The notes beneath the pieces are model-generated. The model was not told where the DNA came from. It was given only the letters and a program-made list of their open reading frames with translations, and did not search any database. From NCBI RefSeq assembly GCF_900460065.1, contig NZ_UAVD01000039.1:238174-302173 (forward strand): a stretch of 64,000 bases of DNA. Direction: 5' to 3'. Origin of the DNA: Streptomyces griseus (lineage in GTDB: Bacteria > Actinomycetota > Actinomycetes > Streptomycetales > Streptomycetaceae). Each line of letters starts with the position of its first letter. Position 1 is the stretch's first letter. Shown in pieces: positions 34,901-42,820 of this stretch. The translations under genes and the position numbers were made by a program.

Positions 34901-34916
34901 CTAGAACGCGTTCTAG
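34901..34916. promoter_or_regulatory. Perfect KstR-type operator of the MaoC operon
   Basis: CTAGAACGCGTTCTAG is a perfect 16-bp palindrome containing an exact TNNAACNNGTTNNA. It lies just downstream of a -10-like TTATACAT (34883-34890) with TTCCCA about 17 bases before it, a position suited to repression of initiation. Confidence 0.75.
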
Positions 34917-35005
34917 AAGGGTGCGTCCTGTCGATCACCGCACGACCTCGGTGCGGCCGGCGGTGCGGACGGCCGCGCCGAGGTCTTCCGGCCGACCGGA
35001 CAGCC

Positions 35006-35050
35006 GAGGACGCCAAGGACACCGAGGACACCGAGGACACCAAGGACCAT
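35006..35050 (+). repeat. Five-copy 9-bp tandem repeat in the MaoC leader
   Basis: Five units of (G/A)AGGACACC run in tandem, the outer ones imperfect. Each carries a Shine-Dalgarno-like AGGA core just before the true AAGGAG site at about 35052. Could be slippage product or affect translation. Confidence 0.7.
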
Positions 35051-35067
35051 CAAGGAGCTGCTCCGTC

Positions 35068-35925
35068 ATGCCCATTGATGCCCGGGCCGCGCTCGCCGCC
35101 GAACCCCGCCGAGCCGAGATCGGCTGGAACCACAAGGACGTCCAGCTCTACCACCTGGGTCTCGGCGCGGGCAGCCCCGCCACCGACCCCGACGAACTGC
35201 GCTACACCCTGGAGTCCCGGCTCCAGGTGCTGCCGAGCTTCGCCACCGTCGCGGGCGCCGGCACGGCCGCTCTCGGCGGGATGGGGGCGCCCGGGATCGA
35301 CGTGGACCTCGCCGCCGTCCTGCACGGCGGCCAGACCGTCACCGTGCACCGGCCGATCCCCGTGACCGGCCGGGCCGAACAGACGTCGAAGGTCGCGGCG
35401 GTGTACGACAAGGGCAAGGCCGCCGTCATCGTGCTGCGTACCGAGGCGGGCGACGAGGACGGTCCGCTCTGGACCAACGACGCCCAGATCTTCGTCCGGG
35501 GGGAGGGCGGCTTCGGCGGTGAGCGCGGGCCGTCCGACCGCCTCGCCCCGCCGGACCGCGACCCGGACCGCACGGTCGAACGCCCGATCCGCGAGGACCA
35601 GGCGCTGCTCTACCGGCTCTCCGGGGACTGGAACCCGCTCCACGCGGACCCCGCCTTCGCCGAGCTGGCCGGCTTCGACCGGCCGATCCTGCACGGGCTG
35701 TGCACGTACGGCATGACCCTCAAGGCCGTCACCGACACCCTGCTGGACGGTGACGTCTCCCGTGTCACCGCCTACCGCACCCGCTTCGCCGGAGTGGTCT
35801 TCCCCGGCGAGACCCTCCGTATCCGGATGTGGGCGGCCGGGGAGGGGCGCGTCCAGGTGACGGTCACCGCCGCCGAGCGGGACGACGCACCGGTCCTCGC
35901 GGACACGCTCGTCGAACACTCCTGA
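35068..35925 (+). CDS. MaoC/hotdog-fold enoyl-CoA hydratase
   Basis: 285 aa double-hotdog protein of the peroxisomal hydratase 2 type. The C-terminal half carries the hydratase 2 motif (YRLSGDWNPLHADPAFAELAGFDRPILHGLCTYG) with catalytic Asp and His; the N-terminal half is the non-catalytic repeat. It hydrates 2-enoyl-CoA to 3-hydroxyacyl-CoA in beta-oxidation of bulky chains; relatives act on steroid side chains. The ATG at 35068 follows AAGGAG. First gene of an operon with alcohol dehydrogenase and SDR, controlled by a perfect KstR-type operator. The steroid substrate is inferred. Confidence 0.86.
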   Translation: MPIDARAALAAEPRRAEIGWNHKDVQLYHLGLGAGSPATDPDELRYTLESRLQVLPSFATVAGAGTAALGGMGAPGIDVDLAAVLHGGQTVTVHRPIPVTGRAEQTSKVAAVYDKGKAAVIVLRTEAGDEDGPLWTNDAQIFVRGEGGFGGERGPSDRLAPPDRDPDRTVERPIREDQALLYRLSGDWNPLHADPAFAELAGFDRPILHGLCTYGMTLKAVTDTLLDGDVSRVTAYRTRFAGVVFPGETLRIRMWAAGEGRVQVTVTAAERDDAPVLADTLVEHS

Positions 35926-35974
35926 ACCCAGCAGCACTCATTCTTGGCAGCACGATCCGAGGGGAGCCGTACCC

Positions 35975-37051
35975 ATGCGCGCAGCCGTACTGCACGAGAC
36001 AGGCCAGGAGAAGCTCGAAGTCCTCGACGACATCGAGGCGGTGGGCTTCGGCCCGGGAAGGGTCAGGCTCCGCATCCGCGCCACCGGCCTCTGCCACTCG
36101 GACGTCTCCGCGATGAGCGGCGTCCTCCCGCAGCCCGCCCCCTTCATCCCCGGCCACGAGGGCGCGGGCGAGGTCCTCGACGTCGGCGACGGGGTGACCG
36201 GGCTGAGCGCCGGCGACCGGGTCCTCGTCTGCTGGCTGCCCGCCTGCGGGGACTGCCCGTCCTGCAAACGCGGCCAGACCCAGCTGTGCCTCGCCGGTTT
36301 CATGAACGCGGGCACTCCGAACTTCAAGCGCTCCGGCGGCGACGTCTTCGGCTTCGCGGGCACCGGCACCTTCACCGAGGAGGTCGTCGTCGGCGCGGGC
36401 TGCGCGGTGCCGATCCCCGACGACGTGCCGTTCGAGATCGCCGCCCTGATCGGCTGCGGGGTCACCACCGGCCTCGGCGCGGCCATCAACACGGCCAAGG
36501 TGGAGGCCGGTTCGTCGGTCGCGGTGATCGGCTGCGGCGGCGTCGGCATCTCCACGATCCAGGGCGCCCGGGTCCAGGGCGCGGCGCAGATCGTCGCCGT
36601 CGACCCGGTCGCCTCCCGGCGCGAGGCCGCCCTCCGCTTCGGCGCGACGGAGGCCGTCGCCCCCGACGGGCTGGCCGACGCCAAGCAGCGGATCACCGGC
36701 GGCGAGGGCTTCGACTACGTCTTCGAGGTCGTCGGCAAGTCCGCCACCGCCCGCACCGCCTACGAGAACACCCGCCGCGGCGGCACCCTGTGCGTCGTCG
36801 GGGCCGGGGCCATGGACGACACCTTCCAGGTCAACATGTTCGAGCTGTTCTTCGACGAGAAGCGCATCCTGCCCTCCATGTACGGCGGCGGGGACGTCCT
36901 GCGCTCGTACGAACGGGCCATCGCGCTCTGGCGGGCGGGCCGCATCGACCTGGAGTCGATGATCACCCACCGGGTCCGGCTGGACGGGATCAACGACGCC
37001 CTGGACCAGATGCGCACGGGCGAGTCGCTCCGTACCTGCATCGAGATCTGA
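35975..37051 (+). CDS. Zinc-dependent alcohol dehydrogenase (class III-like MDR)
   Basis: 358 aa medium-chain dehydrogenase. Catalytic zinc ligands appear in GLCHSD and GHEGAGEV; the structural zinc lobe Cys are in LPACGDCPSCKRGQTQLC. The NAD-binding loop is GCGGVG in VAVIGCGGVGISTIQGA. It oxidises a primary or secondary alcohol to aldehyde or ketone. The gene lies 49 bases after the MaoC gene with GAGGGGAG upstream. Related genes occur in mycobacterial steroid clusters; the likely role is oxidation of a side-chain alcohol. Exact substrate unknown. Confidence 0.87.
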   Translation: MRAAVLHETGQEKLEVLDDIEAVGFGPGRVRLRIRATGLCHSDVSAMSGVLPQPAPFIPGHEGAGEVLDVGDGVTGLSAGDRVLVCWLPACGDCPSCKRGQTQLCLAGFMNAGTPNFKRSGGDVFGFAGTGTFTEEVVVGAGCAVPIPDDVPFEIAALIGCGVTTGLGAAINTAKVEAGSSVAVIGCGGVGISTIQGARVQGAAQIVAVDPVASRREAALRFGATEAVAPDGLADAKQRITGGEGFDYVFEVVGKSATARTAYENTRRGGTLCVVGAGAMDDTFQVNMFELFFDEKRILPSMYGGGDVLRSYERAIALWRAGRIDLESMITHRVRLDGINDALDQMRTGESLRTCIEI

Positions 37052-37085
37052 ACGCGGTGACCGGCCAACGACGTTGAGGATTCCC

Positions 37086-38033
37086 ATGTCATTCCCCCTT
37101 CCGCTGGACGGACTGTCCGCGATCGTCACCGGCGCGGGCCGCGGCCTCGGCCGGGCCGAAGCCCTCGAACTGGCCCGCCTCGGCGCGGCCGTCGTCGTCA
37201 ACGACTACGGGCAGCCCGGCCGCGACGGCTCCGGCGAGGCCTCCGCCGCCCCCGCCGAGGAGGTCGCCGCCGAGATCCGCGCGGCCGGCGGGCGGGCCGT
37301 CGCCCACCTCGGCGACGTCTCCGACCACGAACAGGCCCGCGCCCTGGTCGCGTTGGCGGCCGACACCTATGGCCGGCTCGACATCCTGGTCAACAACGCG
37401 GGCATCCTGCGCGACCGGATGGTCTTCTCGATGACCGAGGAGGAATGGGACGCGGTCGTCCGCGTCCACCTCAAGGGCCACTTCAACACCACGCACTTCG
37501 CCGCCGCCCACTGGCGCGCCCGCTCCAAGGAGACCGGCGGGCCGGTCTACGGGCGGATCGTCAACACCTCGTCCGAGGCGTTCCTCGCGGGCTCGGCGGG
37601 ACAGCCCAACTACGCGGCGGCCAAGGGCGGCATCGTCGGCCTCACCACCTCCACGGCGCTCGCCCTGGCCAAGTACGGCGTCACCGCCAACGCCATCTGC
37701 CCCCGCGCCCGGACCCGGATGACCGAGGACGTGTTCGCCGGCTTCCAGGAACCGGCCGACGGCGCCCTCGACCCGCTGGCGCCCGAGCACGTGTCCCCGC
37801 TCGTCGGCTATCTCGCCTCACCGGCGGCGTCCGGGGTCAACGGTCAACTACTGGTCGTGCACGGGGGGATGGTCGCCGTCGTCGAACGGCCGCGGGTGGC
37901 CGCACAGTTCGACGCGGCGAAGGAGACCTTCACCTTCGCGGAGCTGGACGGGCTGCTCACCCCGTACTACGCGGACCGCCCGCCGAACGAGACCTTCGCC
38001 GCCGCCGAGGTCCTCGGGCTGAAGCGGCGGTAG
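37086..38033 (+). CDS. SDR family 3-hydroxyacyl-CoA/hydroxysteroid dehydrogenase
   Basis: 315 aa short-chain dehydrogenase, close to the Hsd4A/multifunctional-enzyme-2 type. Cofactor loop TGAGRGLG, NNAG (VNNAGILRD), catalytic Ser in VNTSSEAF, and YAAAK as YxxxK. Asp at VNDYG after strand 2 indicates NAD preference. An extra C-terminal 45 residues (AAQFDAAKETFTFAELDGLLTPYYADRPPNETFAAAEVLGLKRR) are seen in the long members. The ATG at 37086 follows GAGGA. Last gene of the MaoC operon; it would oxidise the 3-hydroxyacyl-CoA made by the MaoC hydratase. Confidence 0.87.
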   Translation: MSFPLPLDGLSAIVTGAGRGLGRAEALELARLGAAVVVNDYGQPGRDGSGEASAAPAEEVAAEIRAAGGRAVAHLGDVSDHEQARALVALAADTYGRLDILVNNAGILRDRMVFSMTEEEWDAVVRVHLKGHFNTTHFAAAHWRARSKETGGPVYGRIVNTSSEAFLAGSAGQPNYAAAKGGIVGLTTSTALALAKYGVTANAICPRARTRMTEDVFAGFQEPADGALDPLAPEHVSPLVGYLASPAASGVNGQLLVVHGGMVAVVERPRVAAQFDAAKETFTFAELDGLLTPYYADRPPNETFAAAEVLGLKRR

Positions 38034-38050
38034 CGGGGAGGGCCGCACTC

Positions 38051-38089
38051 GGGAGGGCCCGGACGGCTGTCCGCCGTCCAGGCCCTCCC
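38051..38089 (+). terminator. Hairpin terminator of the MaoC-ADH-SDR operon
   Basis: GGGAGGGCC (38051-38059) pairs with GGCCCTCCC (38081-38089), with inner GGACGG/CCGTCC. It starts 18 bases after the SDR stop. Confidence 0.75.
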
Positions 38090-38120
38090 GCCCCGCTGGA
38101 ACGCTTCCGCCGAGCGGCTC

Positions 38121-38291
38121 TCAGGCCGCCCTGGACTCCTCGTCGGCGGGCCGGCGGTGGCGACCGTGCGGCTGCGCCGACGTGTTCTCCGCCGACGCAC
38201 CCCCTCGGTGCTTTCCGGAACCGCCGGTCCCGGCCCCCTCGTCCGCCCCGGTCGGGCGCTGCTGGTTCGTGTCGGTCCGCGCTTCGGACAT
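38121..38291 (-). CDS. Possible small hydrophilic protein
   Basis: 56-aa frame starting MSEARTDTNQQRPTGADEGAG and ending in basic RGGASAENTSAQPHGRHRRPADEE. Composition is polar and low complexity, with no domain. Its in-frame ATG at 38291 lacks a clear ribosome site. Placed here because it fills most of a 390-base gap and its codon use fits. The remainder of that gap (38292-38424) shows nothing clear. Confidence 0.35.
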   Translation of the reverse strand: MSEARTDTNQQRPTGADEGAGTGGSGKHRGGASAENTSAQPHGRHRRPADEESRAA

Positions 38292-38424
38292 GTGGGAAGT
38301 CACCCCGTTGTGATCGCTTGTTCGTGTCGCGCCTACATGTGGTGCCGCAAGCCCCGCCGCCGCCATCCGACGTGGTCACCGTCGGTACCCGCCCGATACG
38401 GCCGCGTAGCCCGGGGCCCCGATC

Positions 38425-39816
38425 TTAATCAGATCGAGCGACCCGGTGCAGAGGTGCCTGCCCCAACGGAACGGGCTTACACACGGCGGGAGCGGAGACG
38501 GCGGCGGACGACGGCGTTCCGTCCTCCGGGTCGCCCGGACGGCCGGTCCCGGAAGAGGGTTCCACGTCCGGCGGCGCTTCCAGCATCGCCACGCCGCAGG
38601 ACGTCGCCCCGTTCGCGTACGGGAGGCGCAGCACTCCGTCCCGGCTCCAGTACCCGGCCCCCGCCGCCCAGCCCAGCGGGGCGGCGAACTGGTGCAGCCG
38701 GCGTCCCGCCGGACGCCACACGCCCAGCCAGCTGCCCGCTGCCCCGTCGATCCGCAGCGCCACCGCGCAGCTCTCCGGCATCAGCATCTGGCCCGGCTGT
38801 ACCGCGAACGGCGTCACCGCCGCGTCCGCGAGGCGCAGGCACTCCGGGAACCTGACCGGCAGGCAGCTCCCCAGCACCCCCCAGCCGAGCCGGTCGTGGC
38901 CCGGGGCGTCCGAGCGGATCAGCAGCAGCCCGCTGTCGGCGTCCGCGAGCAGCAGCCGGTCGTCGCTGTCCGGCGCGATCTGGAGCAGCGGCGTCACCTC
39001 GGCCCCCCGCCCCAGGTCGACGGCGACCGCCTTGACCGGTCCGCCGCCCGGCGCCCGCCGGTCCAGCGCCAGTATCCGGCCCGCCCCGTCCAGCCAGGCC
39101 CCGCCCGAACAGCGCCCGGGGATCCGTGCGACCTCCTCGGGCCCGAAGGCCCCGCCCGCCACCAGCCAGAGCGACGTGTGGTGGTCGCCGGCCGACAGCG
39201 CGTAGACGCACCGCCCGTCCGGCGACGGCGGCAGCAGGGTCATCTCGGCGGACTCGACCGTGCCCAGCAGGAGTTCGCCGGTGCCGGGCCCGGTCGGGTA
39301 GAGCAGCGAGAACATCTGCCGGTCCGCGACCCGCCGCCGGAGCAGCACCCGTCCGTCGGCCAGCGGAGCCACCTGGGTGTCCGGTTCCTCGGGCTGGTCG
39401 AGGGGGAGAGGCACCGCGTACGGCTCGGGCCCGTCCAGCGTCCACCGCTCCGGATACCAGGCGCGCTCGCCCGGCGGGCCGGGAGCCGCGGTGAGCCGGG
39501 CGCCGTAGGCCCCGTCCGCGGTGAGCGTGAAGGCGCCGGGAAGCGGCGCGTCACCGGCCGGCCCCGGGGGGCGGCCCGCGGCGGGCGACACCTCCGGGCG
39601 GCCCGCGTTGGCGGTGGCCCCGGGTCGGCCGGGAGCGTTCGCCCCGGTGGGTCTCACGGGGTCGCCGGACCCCTCCGGTTCGGGTTCCGCTCCGCGTTCC
39701 CGCGGGCCGGATCCGGCCCGGGAATCCTCCGGGGCGGGTTCCGTTCCGGATTCCGCTTCGGGTTCCGCCGTCGCGGCGGCCCCGGCGGACCCGCCCTCGA
39801 TGGCACAGGCAGTCAT
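38425..39816 (-). CDS. Hypothetical protein, beta-propeller-like
   Basis: 463 aa from the ATG at 39816, chosen because GGAGGTGA lies seven bases upstream. The first ~100 residues are low complexity (Pro, Gly, Glu, Ala); the rest has repeated strands such as VAPLADGRVLLRRR, LLPPSPDGRCVYALS and IAPDSDDRLLLADADSGLLLIRSD, as in WD40/TolB-like propellers. No signal peptide, so probably cytoplasmic. No operon partner. Function unknown. Confidence 0.75.
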   Translation of the reverse strand: MTACAIEGGSAGAAATAEPEAESGTEPAPEDSRAGSGPRERGAEPEPEGSGDPVRPTGANAPGRPGATANAGRPEVSPAAGRPPGPAGDAPLPGAFTLTADGAYGARLTAAPGPPGERAWYPERWTLDGPEPYAVPLPLDQPEEPDTQVAPLADGRVLLRRRVADRQMFSLLYPTGPGTGELLLGTVESAEMTLLPPSPDGRCVYALSAGDHHTSLWLVAGGAFGPEEVARIPGRCSGGAWLDGAGRILALDRRAPGGGPVKAVAVDLGRGAEVTPLLQIAPDSDDRLLLADADSGLLLIRSDAPGHDRLGWGVLGSCLPVRFPECLRLADAAVTPFAVQPGQMLMPESCAVALRIDGAAGSWLGVWRPAGRRLHQFAAPLGWAAGAGYWSRDGVLRLPYANGATSCGVAMLEAPPDVEPSSGTGRPGDPEDGTPSSAAVSAPAVCKPVPLGQAPLHRVARSD

Positions 39817-39960
39817 GGACTCGTCACCTCCGGCTACGAAAGCTAGTTTTCGCACTTCCAGCCGGACAACACGAGCCACCTGACTTCACACATAAGGGTG
39901 GTGATGCCCGGATTCTCCTGAAGGGGAGGGGGCGGGTGTGCTGGTCACGGTGGCCGCGTC

Positions 39961-39979
39961 TATGGTTAGGCGGCCCTAA
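39961..39979. promoter_or_regulatory. Iron box (DmdR/IdeR-type)
   Basis: TATGGTTAGGCGGCCCTAA matches 14 of 19 positions of the iron-box consensus TTAGGTTAGGCTAACCTAA, and contains the perfect inverted repeat GGTTAGG-CGGC-CCTAACC (39964-39981). It lies 48 bases before the siderophore-binding lipoprotein gene. Confidence 0.7.
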
Positions 39980-40026
39980 CCGAGAGCCCGTGCCGACGCA
40001 CGTACGCGGACCATCTGGAGCAAGCG

Positions 40027-41064
40027 ATGTCCCTTCGACCCCGCGGTACCGCCGCTGTAGCCCTGGCCGTGGCGGTCGCCCTCTCCCTGTCCGCCTGCGG
40101 GAGCGGTGACGGCGGGGGCGCGGCGAAGTCCGACGCGGACGGCGGCAAGAAGGCCGCCGTCGCCACCGGCGGCAAGGACTTCGCGGACGCGGCGAAGAAG
40201 ACCGCGGCCTACGGCACCGACGCCGAGGCCGGCGAGTTCCCCCGTACGGTCACCCACGCCATGGGGAAGACCGAGATCAAGGCCGCGCCCGAGCGCGTGG
40301 TCGTGCTGGACGTGGGCGAGTTCGACAACGTGGTGTCGCTGGGCCTGAAGCCGGTCGGCTACGCCCCCAGCGAGGGCGACGCGGCCATCCCCTCGTACCT
40401 GGAGAAGGGCGCGGGCGAGCCGAAGAGCGTCGGTACGATCAACAGTCTCAACCTCGAAGCCATCGCGGGCCTCAAGCCCGACCTCATCCTCGGCAGCCAG
40501 CTGCGCGCCGCGGACAAGTACGACGAGCTGTCGAAGATCGCCCCCACCGTGTTCTCCATCCGCCCGGGCTTCACCTGGAAGGAGAACTACCTCCTCAACG
40601 CCCAGGCCCTGGACCGCACCGAGCAGGCCGAGTCGGCGCTCACCGCGTACGAGGAGAAGGCGAAGAAGCTCGGCGACGACATCGGCCCCGACAAGCCGAC
40701 CGTCTCCATGGTCCGCTACATGCCCGACCGTCTCCGCCTCTACGCCAAGGCCTCCTTCATCGGCACGATCCTCCAGGACGTCGGACTGCCGCGCCCGAAG
40801 AACCAGCAGATCGACGACCTCGCCGCCGAGATCAGCCCGGAGCGGATCGACGAGGCGGACGCCGACTGGATCTTCACCGGCGTCTACGGCGACCCGAAGG
40901 CCACCCAGCGCGACACCGCCCGCTCCAACGCCCTGTGGAAGAACCTGAAGGCCGTCAAGGAGGGCCGGGCCAAGGACGTCTCCGACGAGACCTGGTACCT
41001 GGGCCTCGGCGTCACCTCGGCCGGCCTGGTCCTCGACGACCTCCGCGCCGACCTGGTGAAGTAG
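40027..41064 (+). CDS. Iron-siderophore ABC transporter substrate-binding lipoprotein
   Basis: 345 aa. Signal peptide ends in lipobox LSAC (Cys24), so it is tethered outside the membrane. The FhuD/FecB-type fold is seen in ERVVVLDVGEFDNVVSLGLKPVGYAP and GLKPDLILGS, with a bridging helix between lobes. It binds a ferric siderophore for an ABC importer; no permease or ATPase gene is adjacent. A nearby iron box argues for iron repression. AGC-rich leader, ATG at 40027. Which siderophore cannot be told. Confidence 0.88.
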   Translation: MSLRPRGTAAVALAVAVALSLSACGSGDGGGAAKSDADGGKKAAVATGGKDFADAAKKTAAYGTDAEAGEFPRTVTHAMGKTEIKAAPERVVVLDVGEFDNVVSLGLKPVGYAPSEGDAAIPSYLEKGAGEPKSVGTINSLNLEAIAGLKPDLILGSQLRAADKYDELSKIAPTVFSIRPGFTWKENYLLNAQALDRTEQAESALTAYEEKAKKLGDDIGPDKPTVSMVRYMPDRLRLYAKASFIGTILQDVGLPRPKNQQIDDLAAEISPERIDEADADWIFTGVYGDPKATQRDTARSNALWKNLKAVKEGRAKDVSDETWYLGLGVTSAGLVLDDLRADLVK

Positions 41065-41158
41065 CCGGCCCCGGCCCGGCGCGGTGAAGTCGCGGCGCGT
41101 GCCCCGGCCCGGCGCGGCGAAGTCCCGGCACGCGCCCCGGGGCCGACGCGGTGAAGTA
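41055..41158 (+). repeat. Degenerate direct repeats at the 3' end of the lipoprotein gene
   Basis: The end of the gene, GGTGAAGTAG, recurs as GGTGAAGTC (41083), GGCGAAGTC (41116) and GGTGAAGTAA (41150), separated by similar GGCCCGGCGC-type stretches at 28-34 base spacing. It looks like a duplicated gene end. The rest of 41065-41243 shows nothing else beyond the promoter of the next gene. Confidence 0.6.
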
Positions 41159-41243
41159 ACGATTCGTGTCCGGCCGCCGGTCCTGGCCCACAGGTCCGGC
41201 GGCCAGGGGCGACGGGCCACCCCGGACAGGTAGCCTTTCCCCC

Positions 41244-42080
41244 GTGCCCCGTCTGTCTGAAGTCATCGCCGCCCTCGACGCCCTCTGGCCCCCCGAGCGG
41301 GCCGAGGGATGGGACGCGGTCGGCACGGTCTGCGGCGATCCGGACGCGGAGATCGACCGGGTGCTGTTCGCCGTCGACCCGGTCCGCGAGATCGCCGACG
41401 AGGCCCGGGAGCTCGGCGCCCAGCTGATCGTCACCCACCACCCGCTCTATCTCCGCGGGACGACGACGGTCGCCGCCGACACCTTCAAGGGCCGGGTCGT
41501 CCACACCCTCATCAAGCACGACATCGCCCTCCACGTCGCGCACACCAACGCCGACACCGCGGACCCCGGCGTCTCCGACGCCCTGGCCGGCGCGCTCGAC
41601 CTGCGGATCACCGGGCCCCTCGTCCCCGATCCCACCGACCCCGAGGGCCGGCGCGGACTCGGCCGGATCTGCGAACTGGACCGCCCCGAGACCCTGGCCG
41701 CCTTCGCCGCCCGCGCCGCCGCCCGGCTCCCCGCCACCGCGCAGGGCATCCGGCTGGCCGGCGACCCGGAGGCGTATCTGCGCACCGTCGCCGTCAGCGG
41801 CGGCTCCGGCGACAGCCTCTTCGACGCCGTGCGCGCCGCGGGCGTCGACGCCTTCCTCACCGCCGACCTGCGCCACCACCCGGCCTCCGAGGCCGTGCAG
41901 CACTCGCCGCTCGGCCTCGTCGACGCCGCGCACTGGGCCACCGAGTGGCCCTGGTGCGAGCAGGCGGCGGCCCAGCTCGACGCGCTTTCCGACCGCCACG
42001 GATGGGACCTGCGGGTCCATGTCTCGAAGCAGGTCACCGACCCCTGGACCACCCACCATTCCTCTGGAGCCCCCAACTGA
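41244..42080 (+). CDS. Nif3-like dinuclear metal center protein
   Basis: 278 aa, NIF3/YbgI family, a hexameric metal-binding protein of debated function. Metal ligands include THHPLYL near the N-terminus, HTNADTAD, and the C-terminal DAAHWATEWP. The GTG at 41244 is preceded by TAGCCT (41231-41236) seven bases away, which fits a leaderless transcript. It heads an operon with the zinc-ribbon gene (CTG start overlapping its stop) and the RNase H/phosphatase gene, a conserved actinobacterial set. Confidence 0.86.
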   Translation: MPRLSEVIAALDALWPPERAEGWDAVGTVCGDPDAEIDRVLFAVDPVREIADEARELGAQLIVTHHPLYLRGTTTVAADTFKGRVVHTLIKHDIALHVAHTNADTADPGVSDALAGALDLRITGPLVPDPTDPEGRRGLGRICELDRPETLAAFAARAAARLPATAQGIRLAGDPEAYLRTVAVSGGSGDSLFDAVRAAGVDAFLTADLRHHPASEAVQHSPLGLVDAAHWATEWPWCEQAAAQLDALSDRHGWDLRVHVSKQVTDPWTTHHSSGAPN

Positions 42081-42820
42081 ACGCCGCGCCCGCCGACCAG
42101 ATCCGACTTCTCGACGTCCAGGCCCTCGACCTCCGTCTCGCCCAGCTCTCCCACAAGCGCACCTCGCTGCCGGAGCACGCCGAGATCGAGCAGCTCAGCG
42201 GCGACCTCGCCCAGCTGCGTGACCTGCTGGTCGCCTCCACCACCGAGGAGAGCGACACCACCCGCGAGCAGACCAAGGCCGAGCAGGACGTCGACCAGGT
42301 GCGCCAGCGCGCCGTCCGCGACCAGCAGCGCCTGGACTCCGGCGCGGTCTCCTCGCCCAAGGACCTGGAGAGCCTCCAGCGCGAGATCGTCTCGCTCGCC
42401 AAGCGCCAGGGAGACCTGGAGGACGTCGTCCTGGAGATCATGGAGCGCCGCGAGAGCGCCCAGGAGCGGGTCGCCGAGCTGACCGAGCGGGTCGCCGCCG
42501 TGCAGGCCAAGGTCGACGACGCCACGGCCCGCCGCGACGCCGCCACCGCCGAGCTGGACGCCGAGGCCGCCACGGTGACCAAGGACCGCCAGGTCGTCGC
42601 CGAGGTCATCCCCGCCGACCTGCTGAAGCTGTACGACAAGCTCCGCGCCCAGCAGGGCGGGGTCGGCGCCGCCCGGCTCTACCAGCGCCGCTGCGAGGGC
42701 TGCCGCCTGGAGCTGAACATGGCCGAGGTCGGCGACGTGCGCGCCGCGTCCCCCGAGACCGTCCTGCGCTGCGAGAACTGCCACCGGATCCTGGTCCGCA
42801 CCTCGGAGTCGGGCCTGTAA
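42077..42820 (+). CDS. Zinc-ribbon coiled-coil protein, probable CTG start
   Basis: 247 aa. A long coiled coil (about residues 10-190, e.g. LAQLRDLLVAST ... ERVAELTERVAAVQAKVDD) is followed by a C4 zinc ribbon (CEGC at one knuckle and CENC at the other). This is the CT398-like family, putative nucleic-acid or tethering protein. No ATG, GTG or TTG exists in frame near the expected N-terminus. The CTG at 42077 is seven bases after GGAG (42066-42069) and overlaps the Nif3 stop as CTGA, so a rare CTG start is proposed. The stop overlaps the next ATG (TAATG). Confidence 0.82.
   Translation: MNAAPADQIRLLDVQALDLRLAQLSHKRTSLPEHAEIEQLSGDLAQLRDLLVASTTEESDTTREQTKAEQDVDQVRQRAVRDQQRLDSGAVSSPKDLESLQREIVSLAKRQGDLEDVVLEIMERRESAQERVAELTERVAAVQAKVDDATARRDAATAELDAEAATVTKDRQVVAEVIPADLLKLYDKLRAQQGGVGAARLYQRRCEGCRLELNMAEVGDVRAASPETVLRCENCHRILVRTSESGL

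Noticed and set aside
34855..35067. Longer start for the MaoC protein at 34855
   Set aside because: It would translate through the KstR-type operator, promoter and tandem repeat; the hydratase fold begins after the ATG at 35068, which has a ribosome site.
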